DNA from: Verrucomicrobiota bacterium
Lineage (GTDB): Bacteria; Verrucomicrobiota; Verrucomicrobiia; Chthoniobacterales; UBA10450
Length of the DNA stretch: 15,532 bases
Assembly (NCBI GenBank): GCA_003218615.1
Contig: QHOD01000042.1
Span: 1-15,532 of the forward strand
Direction: 5' to 3'
Within the stretch, counting starts at the first letter, position 1. Each line of letters starts with the position of its first letter. Of the stretch, positions 1 through 6,858 are shown piece after piece. Under the pieces are notes generated by a model. The model was not told the DNA's origin and did no database searches. It saw only the letters and a program-made list of their open reading frames with translations. The position numbers and the translations under genes were made by a program.

Positions 1-326
1 TGTTTCCTTTCACTACTGCTTGGATGGGCGAAAACCACCTCGCTGCAATCCCAACCGCAATCTATGGCTTCGTGCTGTTAATGGCGGCAACTGCCTACTA
101 TATTCTGCAGCGCACCATCATCGCCAAGGAAGGCCGCAAATCGATTCTCGCGCAGGCTATTGGCACCGATTGGAAAGGTAAACTCTCTCCGGTGCTCTAC
201 CTCGCCGCCATCCCGCTCGCGTTTGTGAGCTCCTGGATCGCTGGCGGGCTGTATGTTTTGGTCGCGCTTCTCTGGTTGATTCCTGATCCCCGAATTGAGC
301 GGGAAATGGAGAAGCGCGAGGAGTGA
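1..326 (+). CDS. TMEM175-like (DUF1211) membrane channel protein, 3' part
   Basis: The frame is open from base 3 (it reads FPFTTAWMGENH before and across the first ATG at 24), so the gene starts outside the window and the ATG at 24 is internal. The visible ~108 residues hold three hydrophobic segments: around AIYGFVLLMAATAYYILQ, then LYLAAIPLAFVSSWIAG, then LYVLVALLWLIP, followed by the end motif PDPRIEREMEKREE. The order 'AWMGENH...PTA.YG...KGKLSP.LY..AIPLA...WLIPD.RIE' is what I know from bacterial TMEM175-like (DUF1211) proteins, which form K+-permeable channels in the inner membrane. The family's N-terminal FSxxD signature would lie upstream and cannot be checked. Function as a cation channel is inferred from the family. 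A second, truncated copy of its 3' end occurs at 3668-3814. Confidence 0.75.
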   Translation, partial: FPFTTAWMGENHLAAIPTAIYGFVLLMAATAYYILQRTIIAKEGRKSILAQAIGTDWKGKLSPVLYLAAIPLAFVSSWIAGGLYVLVALLWLIPDPRIEREMEKREE

Positions 327-363
327 GCAGCCGCCGCAACTTCCCGCAGGGAAATGCGATGGT

Positions 364-392
364 TTGACAAGAATGGCTAAGTTCACAAGGAT
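364..392 (+). promoter_or_regulatory. Possible sigma-70-type promoter for dodecin
   Basis: A perfect TTGACA hexamer at 364-369 is followed after 17 bases by AAGGAT (387-392), which matches TATAAT at only three of six positions. It lies 40-68 bases before the dodecin start in the gap after the TMEM175-like gene. The -35 is good and the -10 is poor, so this is only a candidate. Confidence 0.3.
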
Positions 393-398
393 GGCTAA
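368..398 (+). repeat. Short direct repeat upstream of dodecin
   Basis: CAAGAATGGCTAA (368-380) is repeated as CAAGGATGGCTAA (386-398), 12 of 13 bases identical, with an 18-base period. It sits between the TMEM175-like gene and dodecin, overlapping the candidate promoter. It could be a small duplication or a tandem binding site; nothing in the sequence decides this. Confidence 0.45.
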
Positions 399-431
399 TC
401 AATCCCACCAGACTGATAGAAAGGAAAAATT

Positions 432-659
432 ATGGCCAAACAAACTGAATCTGCGGAGTCAATCTATAAAGTAGTGGAGGTAATCGGCACGAGCAGGAAG
501 TCCTGGGACGATGCCGCAAAGAATGCAGTGGAGACCGCAGCGAGTACGCTGCGTGATCTGCGCGTTGCCGAAATTGTGAAGCTGGACATGAAGGTCGAGG
601 ACGGCAAGGTGCAGGCGTACCGCGCGCGCGTGATGCTGTCCTTCAAGTACGAAAGCTGA
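432..659 (+). CDS. Dodecin family flavin-binding protein
   Basis: A complete 75-residue protein, the usual dodecin length. It shows the family pattern from end to end: VYKVVEVIGTS-like strand (residues 12-21), KSWDDAAKNAVETAA helix (23-37, with the Trp that in known dodecins stacks on the flavin), L-RDLRVAEIV, then KVEDGKVQAYRARVMLSFKYE at the end. Dodecins assemble into hollow dodecamers that bind flavin (or CoA) in the cytoplasm and are thought to store or buffer it; this is family knowledge. The start is supported by AAGGA at 421-425, six bases before the ATG, one of the few clear ribosome-binding sites in this window. It stands alone, 105 bases after the TMEM175-like gene and 190 before the next gene. 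Confidence 0.92.
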   Translation: MAKQTESAESIYKVVEVIGTSRKSWDDAAKNAVETAASTLRDLRVAEIVKLDMKVEDGKVQAYRARVMLSFKYES

Positions 660-671
660 AACTCAGAGCAG

Positions 672-702
672 GCTTGAACTTCAAGCGGTTCGTTGAGAAC
701 CG
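672..702 (+). other. Overlapping small hairpins after dodecin
   Basis: GCTTGA-ACT-TCAAGC (672-686) and CGGTTC-GTTGA-GAACCG (686-702) form two adjacent stems that share base 686. They lie 13 bases past the dodecin stop. There is no run of T after them, so an intrinsic terminator is not supported; they might still protect or end the dodecin transcript. Confidence 0.3.
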
Positions 703-849
703 ATCTATCGCCAACGGGGTCGGGCAAGAACGGGCGGCGAGACCAAAGTCTGATGGACCGCAAGCGGCCTTGCTGGTAAAAAAGTAACGGTGCAAGGCGT
801 TGCAGCAGCTTACCGATGACCAAACGCACTCAACTAATAATGTGACTTT

Positions 850-1182
850 ATGCCATTCGACAAGATTGACATTGAGAGCATTACAGAGGAGCGGCGCAAA
901 TCCATCGCGAAATCGATCCACACGATCAGCGGGGAAGAATTAAAAAAACTTGGCAATGAGGTCTTTCATGACCTCGATGATCCGTGGCGTGAGACATTCT
1001 TTCAATTCATCGCAGAACACAGCGATGCCACTGTCCATCACGCGATCACAAGTGATGGCGTCAACATGCTCTATTGCCGCGACACAGACAAAGGCATTTG
1101 GTTTGTGCCGGGGGTCGGAAAGGGGATTTTGTCGCCAGCGGGTCGGCAGATGATGAGAGAGGGTATTGAGGGGCGATCGTAA
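850..1182 (+). CDS. Conserved-looking hypothetical protein
   Basis: A 110-residue protein with no signal peptide or membrane segment, so probably cytoplasmic. Charged helix-rich N-terminus (residues 1-45), then a compact section DDPWRETFFQFIAEH (43-57), VHHAITSDGVNMLYC (62-76) and DKGIWFVPGVGKGILSPAGRQMMREG (80-105). The pattern 'PWR..FF.FIA......H...T.DG...LYC....KGIWF.PG.G.G' looks like a real conserved fold, and I have an impression of similar hypothetical proteins in Acidobacteria and Verrucomicrobia, but I know of no function. The ATG at 850 has no obvious ribosome-binding site. Coding is supported by the balanced composition and by the antisense frames being poor in comparison. Confidence 0.65.
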   Translation: MPFDKIDIESITEERRKSIAKSIHTISGEELKKLGNEVFHDLDDPWRETFFQFIAEHSDATVHHAITSDGVNMLYCRDTDKGIWFVPGVGKGILSPAGRQMMREGIEGRS

Positions 1183-1221
1183 CGTGCACAAACGTGGTTA
1201 TGAATTTCTGAATGAGCAGGA

Positions 1222-1461
1222 TTGAAGGTGAGCCTTCATAATCGCCACTCTGTTACACTTTGGGATTTAAACCAAACCGCCGAGTTTGCGCGCGCTGGCA
1301 AAGCGCTTGATGTCACCGATGGCCGCAATCAAATGAGGGCCTTTCATTTACCGCGCGCAGGCGCTCAGCGAGGCAAAAGCGTTGCCGTTAGCCTCGATGA
1401 CCAGGACATCGCTCGACTTTCATTCTTGATCAATATCGCAAGTATTTCAGATCGACTATGA
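1222..1461 (+). CDS. Doubtful short ORF coupled to the next gene
   Basis: A 79-codon frame beginning with TTG at 1222 (an in-frame TGA at 1213-1215 blocks extension) and ending in TGA that overlaps the next gene's ATG in an ATGA junction (1458-1461). I do not recognise the product; it has no membrane segment, and its middle is rich in Arg, Ala and Asp (AEFARAGKALDVTDGRNQ, VAVSLDDQDIARL). The 4-base overlap argues for a real, translationally coupled gene; the TTG start and lack of recognisable pattern argue against. If it is not a gene, 1183-1457 is a 275-base spacer in front of the channel-like gene. Confidence 0.35.
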   Translation: MKVSLHNRHSVTLWDLNQTAEFARAGKALDVTDGRNQMRAFHLPRAGAQRGKSVAVSLDDQDIARLSFLINIASISDRL

Positions 1462-1952
1462 GCAAAGAAACAAGAAAGGATTTCGTCCTTGTCATCGTCA
1501 CCGCGATCGCTTCGGCAATCGGCATGGCATCCGTGTTTGTGGCTTGCCGGCCTCTCGCGTGGATCGCAATAGCAATTTCCGACGCTTACCTTGCCCTCGT
1601 ATTGCTGTTCGCGGCAATCCTCTCTGATGATCGCGCTTTTGCGGCGAGGTGGCCATGGATAACCCGGCTCTTTCCTACCCGGACGGCTGCGCTCTTCGTC
1701 GTTGCGTTGCTCCTTCTCTCCATCGTCTCCGGCTTTGCGGGTCTGTATGTCGGAACCGAGGTTTTTTCATCCAACAAAACGCCTGGCGACGCGCTTTACC
1801 TCAGCCTATTCACGCTGGCCTTTACGGATTACTCTCCGAAACCTGGCTACGGTCAGCTCGTGGTGGTCGGTCAGGTTGCCAGCGGAATTCTCTATCTGAT
1901 TGCAGCAGTTCCACTGCTCGTTTCACGCATTGCTACCTTTGCGAGTCCATGA
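1458..1952 (+). CDS. Channel-like membrane protein with degenerate pore filter
   Basis: 164 residues, with membrane segments near residues 9-30, 35-54, 76-99 and 133-160 and a re-entrant pore-like loop at about 108-128. The C-terminal half reads TPGDALYLSLFTLAFTDYSP then GQLVVVGQVASGILYL, which matches the pore loop plus inner helix of two-TM ion channels (Ion_trans_2 type: 'LYFS..T.TT.GYGD..P....G.......G'). Aligned this way, T119-L120 and D124...P127 are kept but the GYG of the K+ filter is missing (TLAFTDYSP in place of TLTTxGYGDxxP). So it is either a non-selective or non-conducting relative, or a subunit of another system. It overlaps the upstream ORF by ATGA and its own stop overlaps the SulP start by ATGA (1949-1952), so the two proteins are probably made together. 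Confidence 0.7.
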   Translation: MSKETRKDFVLVIVTAIASAIGMASVFVACRPLAWIAIAISDAYLALVLLFAAILSDDRAFAARWPWITRLFPTRTAALFVVALLLLSIVSGFAGLYVGTEVFSSNKTPGDALYLSLFTLAFTDYSPKPGYGQLVVVGQVASGILYLIAAVPLLVSRIATFASP

Positions 1953-3625
1953 ACGCTTCTTTGCGAAGGACCAATACGCATTGGCTCTTCGGCTACCAAA
2001 GGGAGTGGCTGCGATGGGACTTGATGGCCGGCTTGATCACGGCCGCAGTGGTGATTCCGAAGGCGATGGCCTTTTCGACGATCGCCGGTCTGCCAGTGCA
2101 GGTAGGTCTCTACACAATCCTCGTGCCGATGGTCATCTATGCGATGGTCGGAACTTCCCGGCCGCTGAGCGTAAGCACAACAACGACTCTGGCCATTCTT
2201 GCAGCCAGCGCGCTCAGCCGCGTTGCCGTACCAGGCGATCCGACCTCGCTGATGAAAGCGTGTGCAACTCTGACTCTCCTGGTCGGAGTCATTCTTCTAC
2301 TCGCTGCGCTTCTGCGATTAGGCTTCGTCGCTAATTTCATTTCGGAGCCGGTCTTGATTGGCTTTAAGGCAGGGATCGCATTCGTCATCGTGCTGGATCA
2401 AATCCCCAAGTTGCTCGGCGTGCATATCGCCAAAGGCAACTTCGTTCACAATCTGGTGGCCACTTTGCAGGCCGTTCCGCACACGTCGCTGCCGACCCTG
2501 GTTGTCGGGATCGTTATGATCGTTTCGCTAGTCGCGATTGCACGCTTCTTTCCGAAAGCGCCAGCGCCGTTGATTGTCGTAGCCATCGGCATTGCCGGCG
2601 TGCGCCTGTTCGGCTTGCAGAACTATGGTGTCGAAACCGTCGGCCAAATTCCTCAGGGCCTGCCGTCCTTTACGCCGCCGGACGTCGCACTCCTCGCGCA
2701 ATTATGGCCCGCTGCCCTGGGTATCGCGCTAATGAGCTTTACCGAAACGATCGCAGCGGCACGCGCTTTCGCGACAAGTGAGGAGCCGCATCTTCGACCG
2801 AATCAGGAATTGGCCGCGACCGGACTCGCGAATGTGGGCGGCGCACTTTTTGGCGCCATGCCCGCCGGCGGCGGTACTACGCAGACGGCAGTTAATCGTT
2901 TTGCAGGCGCGCGCACGCAGTTGGCAGAGTTGGTCACAGCAACAGTAGCGCTGCTCACAATGCTTTATCTCGCGCCACTCCTCGCATTGATGCCGCAAGC
3001 CACGCTTGCGGCCGTAGTTATTGTCTACTCAATCGTGCTGATCAAACCGGCGGACTTCCGGCTGATCCTTCAGATCCGAAGGACGGAATTCTTTTGGGCG
3101 CTGATCGCTTTGGCGGGTGTGATCTTCTTAGGCACTCTGCAAGGGATTCTAGTCGCAATCGTGGTATCGTTAGTTGCGCTTGCGTTTCAGACAGCTGATC
3201 CGCCTGTCCGCGAGCTCGGACGCAAGCCAGGCACGAATGTTTTTCGTCCGCGCTCGAAAGAGCATCCCGAGGATGAGACCTTCCCTGGTCTTTTGATCAT
3301 TCAACTGGAGGGTCGCGTCTTTTTCGTGAATGCTGAACGCATCGGAGAGAAAATGAAAGCGCTTGCCGATAAATTGGAGCCGAAGCCCAAGGTCGTGGCA
3401 CTCGATGTCAGCGGCGTACCCGATCTTGAATACACCGCCCTCAAAATGCTGATCGAAGCGGAAAAGCGGGAACGCCAGCGCGGAGTGTCGGTATGGTTGG
3501 TGGGGCTTAACCCGGAAGTGCTCTCAGTGATTAAGCGATCGCCGCTCGGTGACGTCCTGGGACGAGAACGGATGCACTTTAATTTGGAGTTGGCTGTCGC
3601 GAAGTACCTGGCAGATCCTCTCTGA
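1949..3625 (+). CDS. SulP family inorganic anion transporter with STAS domain
   Basis: 558 residues, a normal SulP length. The membrane part (about 20-415) opens with DLMAGLITAAVVIPKAMAF and AGLPVQVGLYTILVPMVIYAMVGTSR (46-71), the SulP N-terminal signature. It continues with KLLGVHIAKGNFVHNL (154-169) and the conserved NQELAATGLANVGGALFGAMP (285-305) and TAVNRFAGARTQLAELV (313-329). A cytoplasmic STAS domain follows at about 446-556, with the core strand-turn ALDVSGVPDLEYTAL. SulP proteins carry sulfate, bicarbonate, chloride or organic acids; the ion here cannot be deduced. The frame is open back to 1649, but the start is placed at 1949 because it gives the family N-terminus and forms an ATGA overlap with the channel-like gene. 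No carbonic anhydrase or sulfate-assimilation gene is next to it. Confidence 0.93.
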   Translation: MNASLRRTNTHWLFGYQREWLRWDLMAGLITAAVVIPKAMAFSTIAGLPVQVGLYTILVPMVIYAMVGTSRPLSVSTTTTLAILAASALSRVAVPGDPTSLMKACATLTLLVGVILLLAALLRLGFVANFISEPVLIGFKAGIAFVIVLDQIPKLLGVHIAKGNFVHNLVATLQAVPHTSLPTLVVGIVMIVSLVAIARFFPKAPAPLIVVAIGIAGVRLFGLQNYGVETVGQIPQGLPSFTPPDVALLAQLWPAALGIALMSFTETIAAARAFATSEEPHLRPNQELAATGLANVGGALFGAMPAGGGTTQTAVNRFAGARTQLAELVTATVALLTMLYLAPLLALMPQATLAAVVIVYSIVLIKPADFRLILQIRRTEFFWALIALAGVIFLGTLQGILVAIVVSLVALAFQTADPPVRELGRKPGTNVFRPRSKEHPEDETFPGLLIIQLEGRVFFVNAERIGEKMKALADKLEPKPKVVALDVSGVPDLEYTALKMLIEAEKRERQRGVSVWLVGLNPEVLSVIKRSPLGDVLGRERMHFNLELAVAKYLADPL

Positions 3626-3631
3626 GCGAGA

Positions 3632-3814
3632 GTGCCGCGTGATCAATGGGGAATTAGTCTCGCCGGCAAACTCTCTCCGGCGCTTTACCTTACCGCCATC
3701 CCGCTCGCGCTTGTGAGCTCTTGGATCGCCAGCGGACTCTACGTGTTTGTCGCGCTTCTCTGGTTGATTCCTGATCCTCGAATTGAGCGGGAGCTGGAGA
3801 AGCGCGAAGGCTGA
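3632..3814 (+). pseudogene. Truncated second copy of the TMEM175-like gene (3' end only)
   Basis: Starting in earnest at 3668, 49 codons align without gaps to 180-326 of the first copy: 128 of 147 bases and 41 of 48 residues agree, including LSPxLYL, AIPLA, SSWIA, VALLWLIPDPRIERE. Upstream of that the resemblance fades to WGISLAGKLSP versus IGTDWKGKLSP, and the SulP stop lies only six bases before the first codon of this frame (atypical start, not ATG). Everything N-terminal of the last two membrane helices is absent, so it cannot be a working channel. Eleven of the 18 differing codons are synonymous, so this copy spent time under selection as a protein before losing its 5' end. Transcription from the SulP gene probably runs into it. 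Confidence 0.75.
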
Positions 3815-3843
3815 TCAGGCTCACGGTTGCACGGACGCGGAAG

Positions 3844-4431
3844 TCAGAATCGAAACGGGCCTTCGCAGATACTTTCTGACAGTTTGCGTCGATCATTGGG
3901 GCTCTCACGCTTCTGTAGTTTTTCCGGGAGCACCTCTTTTGGCGCAGGCCGGCCGACGGCCGCCATGGCTTCCACTTGGAATTCATCGGGGATGCGCAAC
4001 TCCACTCGCGCGCGTTCGTAGTCAAAGCCTTCCATGCCGTGCACGACCAGACCTTGCCGAAAGCCTTGCAGCGCGAAGTTCTCCCACGCCGCACCTGTGT
4101 CATACGAATGCGTTCTTGATGGTTCGCCGTCGTGATCGAAAGTCTTCCGCGAAATGAAGACGACGAGCGCAGCCGCATTCTTCGCCCAGGATTTGTTCGC
4201 CTCGACAAGTAAATCGAAAAACACGGGCCAATGCTCTGTGCCGCGACGCGCGTACAATGCGCGCCACTGTTGAGCATTAAATGAGGACGGAGCCCATCGC
4301 GCGGCCTCAAAGGGGCGCATCAATTCCTCCTGTGCAATTTCCTCGCCGCTCATTGCGCGCGGCGACCAGCGGTCGAGCAACAATGGTTCAATGGAAAAGT
4401 CTGCTTTGCGGATTTCGCTTCCTTTAATCAT
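3844..4431 (-). CDS. Nitroreductase family protein
   Basis: 195 residues from the ATG at 4431, a normal size for this FMN-dependent family. Motifs: RWSPRAMSG at 21-29 (the R.S.R phosphate-binding region), then EAARWAPSSFNAQQWR at 42-57 (family pattern E.A..APS..N.QPWR), and DTGAAWENFALQGFRQGLVVHGMEGFD at 111-137 (pattern D.G.A..N..LQA...GL..H...GF). Nitroreductases use NAD(P)H to reduce nitro-compounds, quinones or flavins; the physiological substrate is unknown. The frame extends 28 codons further up to an ATG at 4515, but that extra stretch has no family resemblance, so 4431 is preferred; neither has a strong ribosome-binding site. It is divergent from the aldo/keto reductase and convergent with the TMEM175 remnant. 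Confidence 0.9.
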   Translation of the reverse strand: MIKGSEIRKADFSIEPLLLDRWSPRAMSGEEIAQEELMRPFEAARWAPSSFNAQQWRALYARRGTEHWPVFFDLLVEANKSWAKNAAALVVFISRKTFDHDGEPSRTHSYDTGAAWENFALQGFRQGLVVHGMEGFDYERARVELRIPDEFQVEAMAAVGRPAPKEVLPEKLQKRESPNDRRKLSESICEGPFRF

Positions 4432-4516
4432 ATCTGCCTGCACCGTAACCAACACTGATCGACTACGCGAATCCCCAGCGCTCACCTGGTTTTGATCGGA
4501 AAAACGCGCGATCAAC

Positions 4517-4559
4517 TAACGTTAAACGAATCTTTGTTGGCGCTAATTCAGTCCAACAA
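4517..4559. promoter_or_regulatory. Possible operator sites in the nitroreductase/AKR divergent gap
   Basis: The 151-base gap between the two starts (4432-4582) holds an 8-base palindrome TAACGTTA (4517-4524) and a perfect inverted repeat TTGTTGG (4534-4540) / CCAACAA (4553-4559) with a 12-base centre. The geometry fits a dimeric regulator acting on both genes. No regulator gene is adjacent, so this is inference from symmetry only. Confidence 0.35.
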
Positions 4560-4582
4560 GCACTGACAACGCACCTGTATCG

Positions 4583-5503
4583 ATGAGAACGACTATCCAA
4601 CCTGTCGCCACACCACAACGTTCCCGCCGCCCTGATCCGCAACCCGCAGCAAAGAGCGGCACCTTCGCAATCGGCGGCGATCTTCGGGTTCGCCGGCTCG
4701 GCTTCGGTGCGATGCAACTCACCGGTCCCGGCGTTTGGGGCGAGCCGACCGACCGAGCCGAGGCAGTCGCAGTGCTGCGCCGCGCAGTTGACCTCGGAAT
4801 TAATCTCATCGACACGGCGGATTCTTATGGACCCTATGTGAGCGAGGACCTCATTCGCGAGGCGCTTCACCCTTACCCGGCGGGACTTGTCATTGCAACC
4901 AAGGCGGGCCTCGCTCGAACCGGTCCCAGTGATTGGATTCCATTAGGACGGCCCGAGTATTTGCGGCAGGAATGCGAGATGAGCTTGCGCCGATTAGGCG
5001 TGGAGCGCATCGACTTGTTTCAGCTACATCGCATCGATCCCAAGGTCCCCGCCGACGATCAATTCGAACTGCTCAAAGATCTTCAGACGGACGGTAAGAT
5101 CCGTCATGTTGGCCTGTCTGAGGTAGACATTGCCGAGATTAAAGCGGCGCGTCGCATCGTCCCGATCGCCACAGTACAAAACCAGTACAATCTGGTGTAC
5201 AGGAACTCCGCGGACGTGCTTGACTACTGCACGCACGAAAAGATCGGCTTCATCCCCTGGTTCCCGCTCGCGACCGGCGATCTCGCGAAACGCGGCGGCG
5301 CGCTCGCAAGGGTGGCCAAGAGGCTCGACGCAAAGCCTGCGCAAGTGGCGCTCGCCTGGCTGCTCAAGAAATCTCCCGTGATGCTCCCGATCCCCGGGAC
5401 GTCCAAGGTGAAACACCTCGAGGAGAACGCCGCCGCCGCTCTGATCGAACTCGACGATTCCAATATGGAGGAGCTGGAAAAGCACTCAGCGGCTTCTTCC
5501 TGA
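4583..5503 (+). CDS. Aldo/keto reductase
   Basis: 306 residues with the full catalytic tetrad of the aldo-keto reductase superfamily: D77 in NLIDTADSYG, Y82 in the same motif, K107 in IATKAG and H149 in FQLHRID. RRLGFGAMQLTG near residues 38-49 is the usual N-terminal barrel entry. Near the C-terminus, PIPGTSKVKHLEENA matches the NADPH phosphate-binding motif of the family (IPG.....H..EN). It therefore probably reduces aldehydes or ketones with NADPH in the cytoplasm; the substrate is unknown. The first 30 residues (Pro/Arg-rich) are outside the barrel and the ATG at 4583 has no good ribosome-binding site, so a later start is possible. Shares a divergent control region with the nitroreductase; both being reductases suggests a common redox or electrophile response. 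Confidence 0.93.
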   Translation: MRTTIQPVATPQRSRRPDPQPAAKSGTFAIGGDLRVRRLGFGAMQLTGPGVWGEPTDRAEAVAVLRRAVDLGINLIDTADSYGPYVSEDLIREALHPYPAGLVIATKAGLARTGPSDWIPLGRPEYLRQECEMSLRRLGVERIDLFQLHRIDPKVPADDQFELLKDLQTDGKIRHVGLSEVDIAEIKAARRIVPIATVQNQYNLVYRNSADVLDYCTHEKIGFIPWFPLATGDLAKRGGALARVAKRLDAKPAQVALAWLLKKSPVMLPIPGTSKVKHLEENAAAALIELDDSNMEELEKHSAASS

Positions 5504-5564
5504 CAGGGGATTGACGCACTCGCGACGGGGACGCTTTCCAAAGCCGTCACACCTGGCAACGGAT

Positions 5565-6854
5565 TCACGCCATCCGGCCTGAAGATTCCTCGGACGTGAC
5601 CTCAGACTTCTGATCTCTGACCTCTGCCCTCTTCCGCTCCCCCGCTTCCAGCATGCGAACGCGCTTCTCGAGATACGGCAATCGAATGGTAAGCGCGAGG
5701 CCTTTGCCTTCGCTGCTTTCGATGGAAAGCTCCCCGCCGTGCTCACGCACAATTCGGCGCACAATTAACAACCCGAGACCCGTGCCGGCCGGTTTAGTTG
5801 TGAAATAAGGCTCGTAAACGCGACCCAAATTTTCAGCAGACATGCCACCACCGGTATCGACCAAGCGGATAATGACATGCTTCTCGTCAATGTCGGTGCG
5901 AATATGCAGAACGCCGCGACGCTTCATGGCTTCCAGGCTGTTCTTGATCACGTTGTAGAATGCTTGCTTCATCTGATCGCGATCGACCTGGAGCAAGGGC
6001 AGGTCCGAGCGGAGTTCCTGTTCGACGACAATGTCGCGGTCTTGAATTTCCGGCGTGAAAAAACGCACCGCTTCCTCAACAATTGCATTGATGTTCTCGG
6101 GATGCAGTTGCGGCTGCGATGGCCGGATCGCACGCAGAAATTGCGTAACGATGGAGTCGAGCCGCGCGATTTCTGAACGCGCGACATCAATCGATTCCTG
6201 AAGCTCTGTCTTCGCGTTGTCGTTCAGGTCGCGCACCTTGCGTTCCATTAACTGCAAATGGATGTGCAGCGAGTTCAGTGGATTGCCAATCTCATGCGCC
6301 ACACCCGCGGCGAGCAACATGAGCGCGTTCAGCCGTTCCGACTCAAGGGTTTGCTGTGCTGACCGGCGGCTCTCGGTGATGTCGCGCAGGATCATGGCAT
6401 GCCCAACCCGATCGCTTTGACCATTCGGGGACCTTTCCGACTCCGTCAGGGTTGCCGGTTTCTTGTCGATCCTTTCGCCGGTCTCGCGATGTTCGATCAT
6501 CAACGGCACGATATAGAAATTGATGAAGCGATTCGCCGGATAAAAGATTTCCATGTCGCGACTGATTGGCCCGCCGCTTTGCGTCAACGACTCCCAATCA
6601 AGGCCGCGGACGCGCTCGTCGAGTCGTTTGCCAATTGCATCGTTCGCACCAAGTCCAAACAATTCGCAGGCCGCGTTATTGAGATAGGTGATCCGGCCTT
6701 TCGAATCGGTCACGATAATCCCTTCCTGGATGGCATTAAAAACGGTTTCGAGAAAACCTTTCTCCTGCGCCAGGCGCAAAAAATAATTCTGCACCTCCTC
6801 GGGCCCGATGCGTCCGAGTCGCTCGATTAGTTTCTCCAGAAATCCTGCTTTCAT
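5565..6854 (-). CDS. Soluble PAS-domain sensor histidine kinase, NtrB-like
   Basis: 429 residues from the ATG at 6854. Order: helical N-terminus (1-35), PAS domain (about 36-160: GFLETVFNAIQEGIIVTDSKGRITYLNNAA ends in HAMILRDITE, with a hydrophilic insert at 122-149), HisKA with the phospho-acceptor H187 in GVAHEIGNPLNSL, N-box NVIKNSLEAM (N305), G1 VDTGGGMS (D333), F-box YEPYFTTK and G2 GTGLGLLIV. No membrane segment, so a cytoplasmic signal is likely. The motifs are those of the NtrB/AtoS branch, whose partners are usually sigma-54 activators, but no response regulator is adjacent. The frame runs 20 codons further up to 6914 only by reading through a repeat element, so 6854 is chosen. The last ~25 residues (RAEVRDQKSEVTSEE) also come from repeat DNA (see 5599-5626). 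Confidence 0.92.
   Translation of the reverse strand: MKAGFLEKLIERLGRIGPEEVQNYFLRLAQEKGFLETVFNAIQEGIIVTDSKGRITYLNNAACELFGLGANDAIGKRLDERVRGLDWESLTQSGGPISRDMEIFYPANRFINFYIVPLMIEHRETGERIDKKPATLTESERSPNGQSDRVGHAMILRDITESRRSAQQTLESERLNALMLLAAGVAHEIGNPLNSLHIHLQLMERKVRDLNDNAKTELQESIDVARSEIARLDSIVTQFLRAIRPSQPQLHPENINAIVEEAVRFFTPEIQDRDIVVEQELRSDLPLLQVDRDQMKQAFYNVIKNSLEAMKRRGVLHIRTDIDEKHVIIRLVDTGGGMSAENLGRVYEPYFTTKPAGTGLGLLIVRRIVREHGGELSIESSEGKGLALTIRLPYLEKRVRMLEAGERKRAEVRDQKSEVTSEESSGRMA
5599..5626. repeat. Two-unit tandem repeat inside the kinase C-terminal tail
   Basis: Two 14-base units (ACCTCAGACTTCTG and ATCTCTGACCTCTG) match at 11 of 14 positions. Read on the minus strand this is the GAGGTCAGAGATCAGAAGTC type of simple repeat I associate with intergenic DNA of Verrucomicrobia. 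It is translated here as part of the kinase's last ~25 residues, after the HATPase domain has ended. Confidence 0.5.
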
Positions 6855-6858
6855 GATT

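Noticed and set aside
464..829. Minus-strand 121-codon frame across dodecin and the following gap
   Set aside because: It is antisense to a clear dodecin gene and its translation is Ser/Arg/Leu-rich with no recognisable pattern.
1649..1948. Upstream extension of the SulP frame
   Set aside because: The extra 100 codons overlap the channel-like gene, translate to Cys/Arg-rich non-family sequence, and the family N-terminus begins at 1949.
4463..4870. Minus-strand 135-codon frame across the divergent gap and AKR start
   Set aside because: Antisense to the aldo/keto reductase; translation is Cys/Arg-rich and non-protein-like.
6399..6830. Plus-strand 143-codon frame opposite the PAS kinase
   Set aside because: A codon-position shadow of the kinase; no start signal, no family pattern, while the kinase frame is unmistakable.
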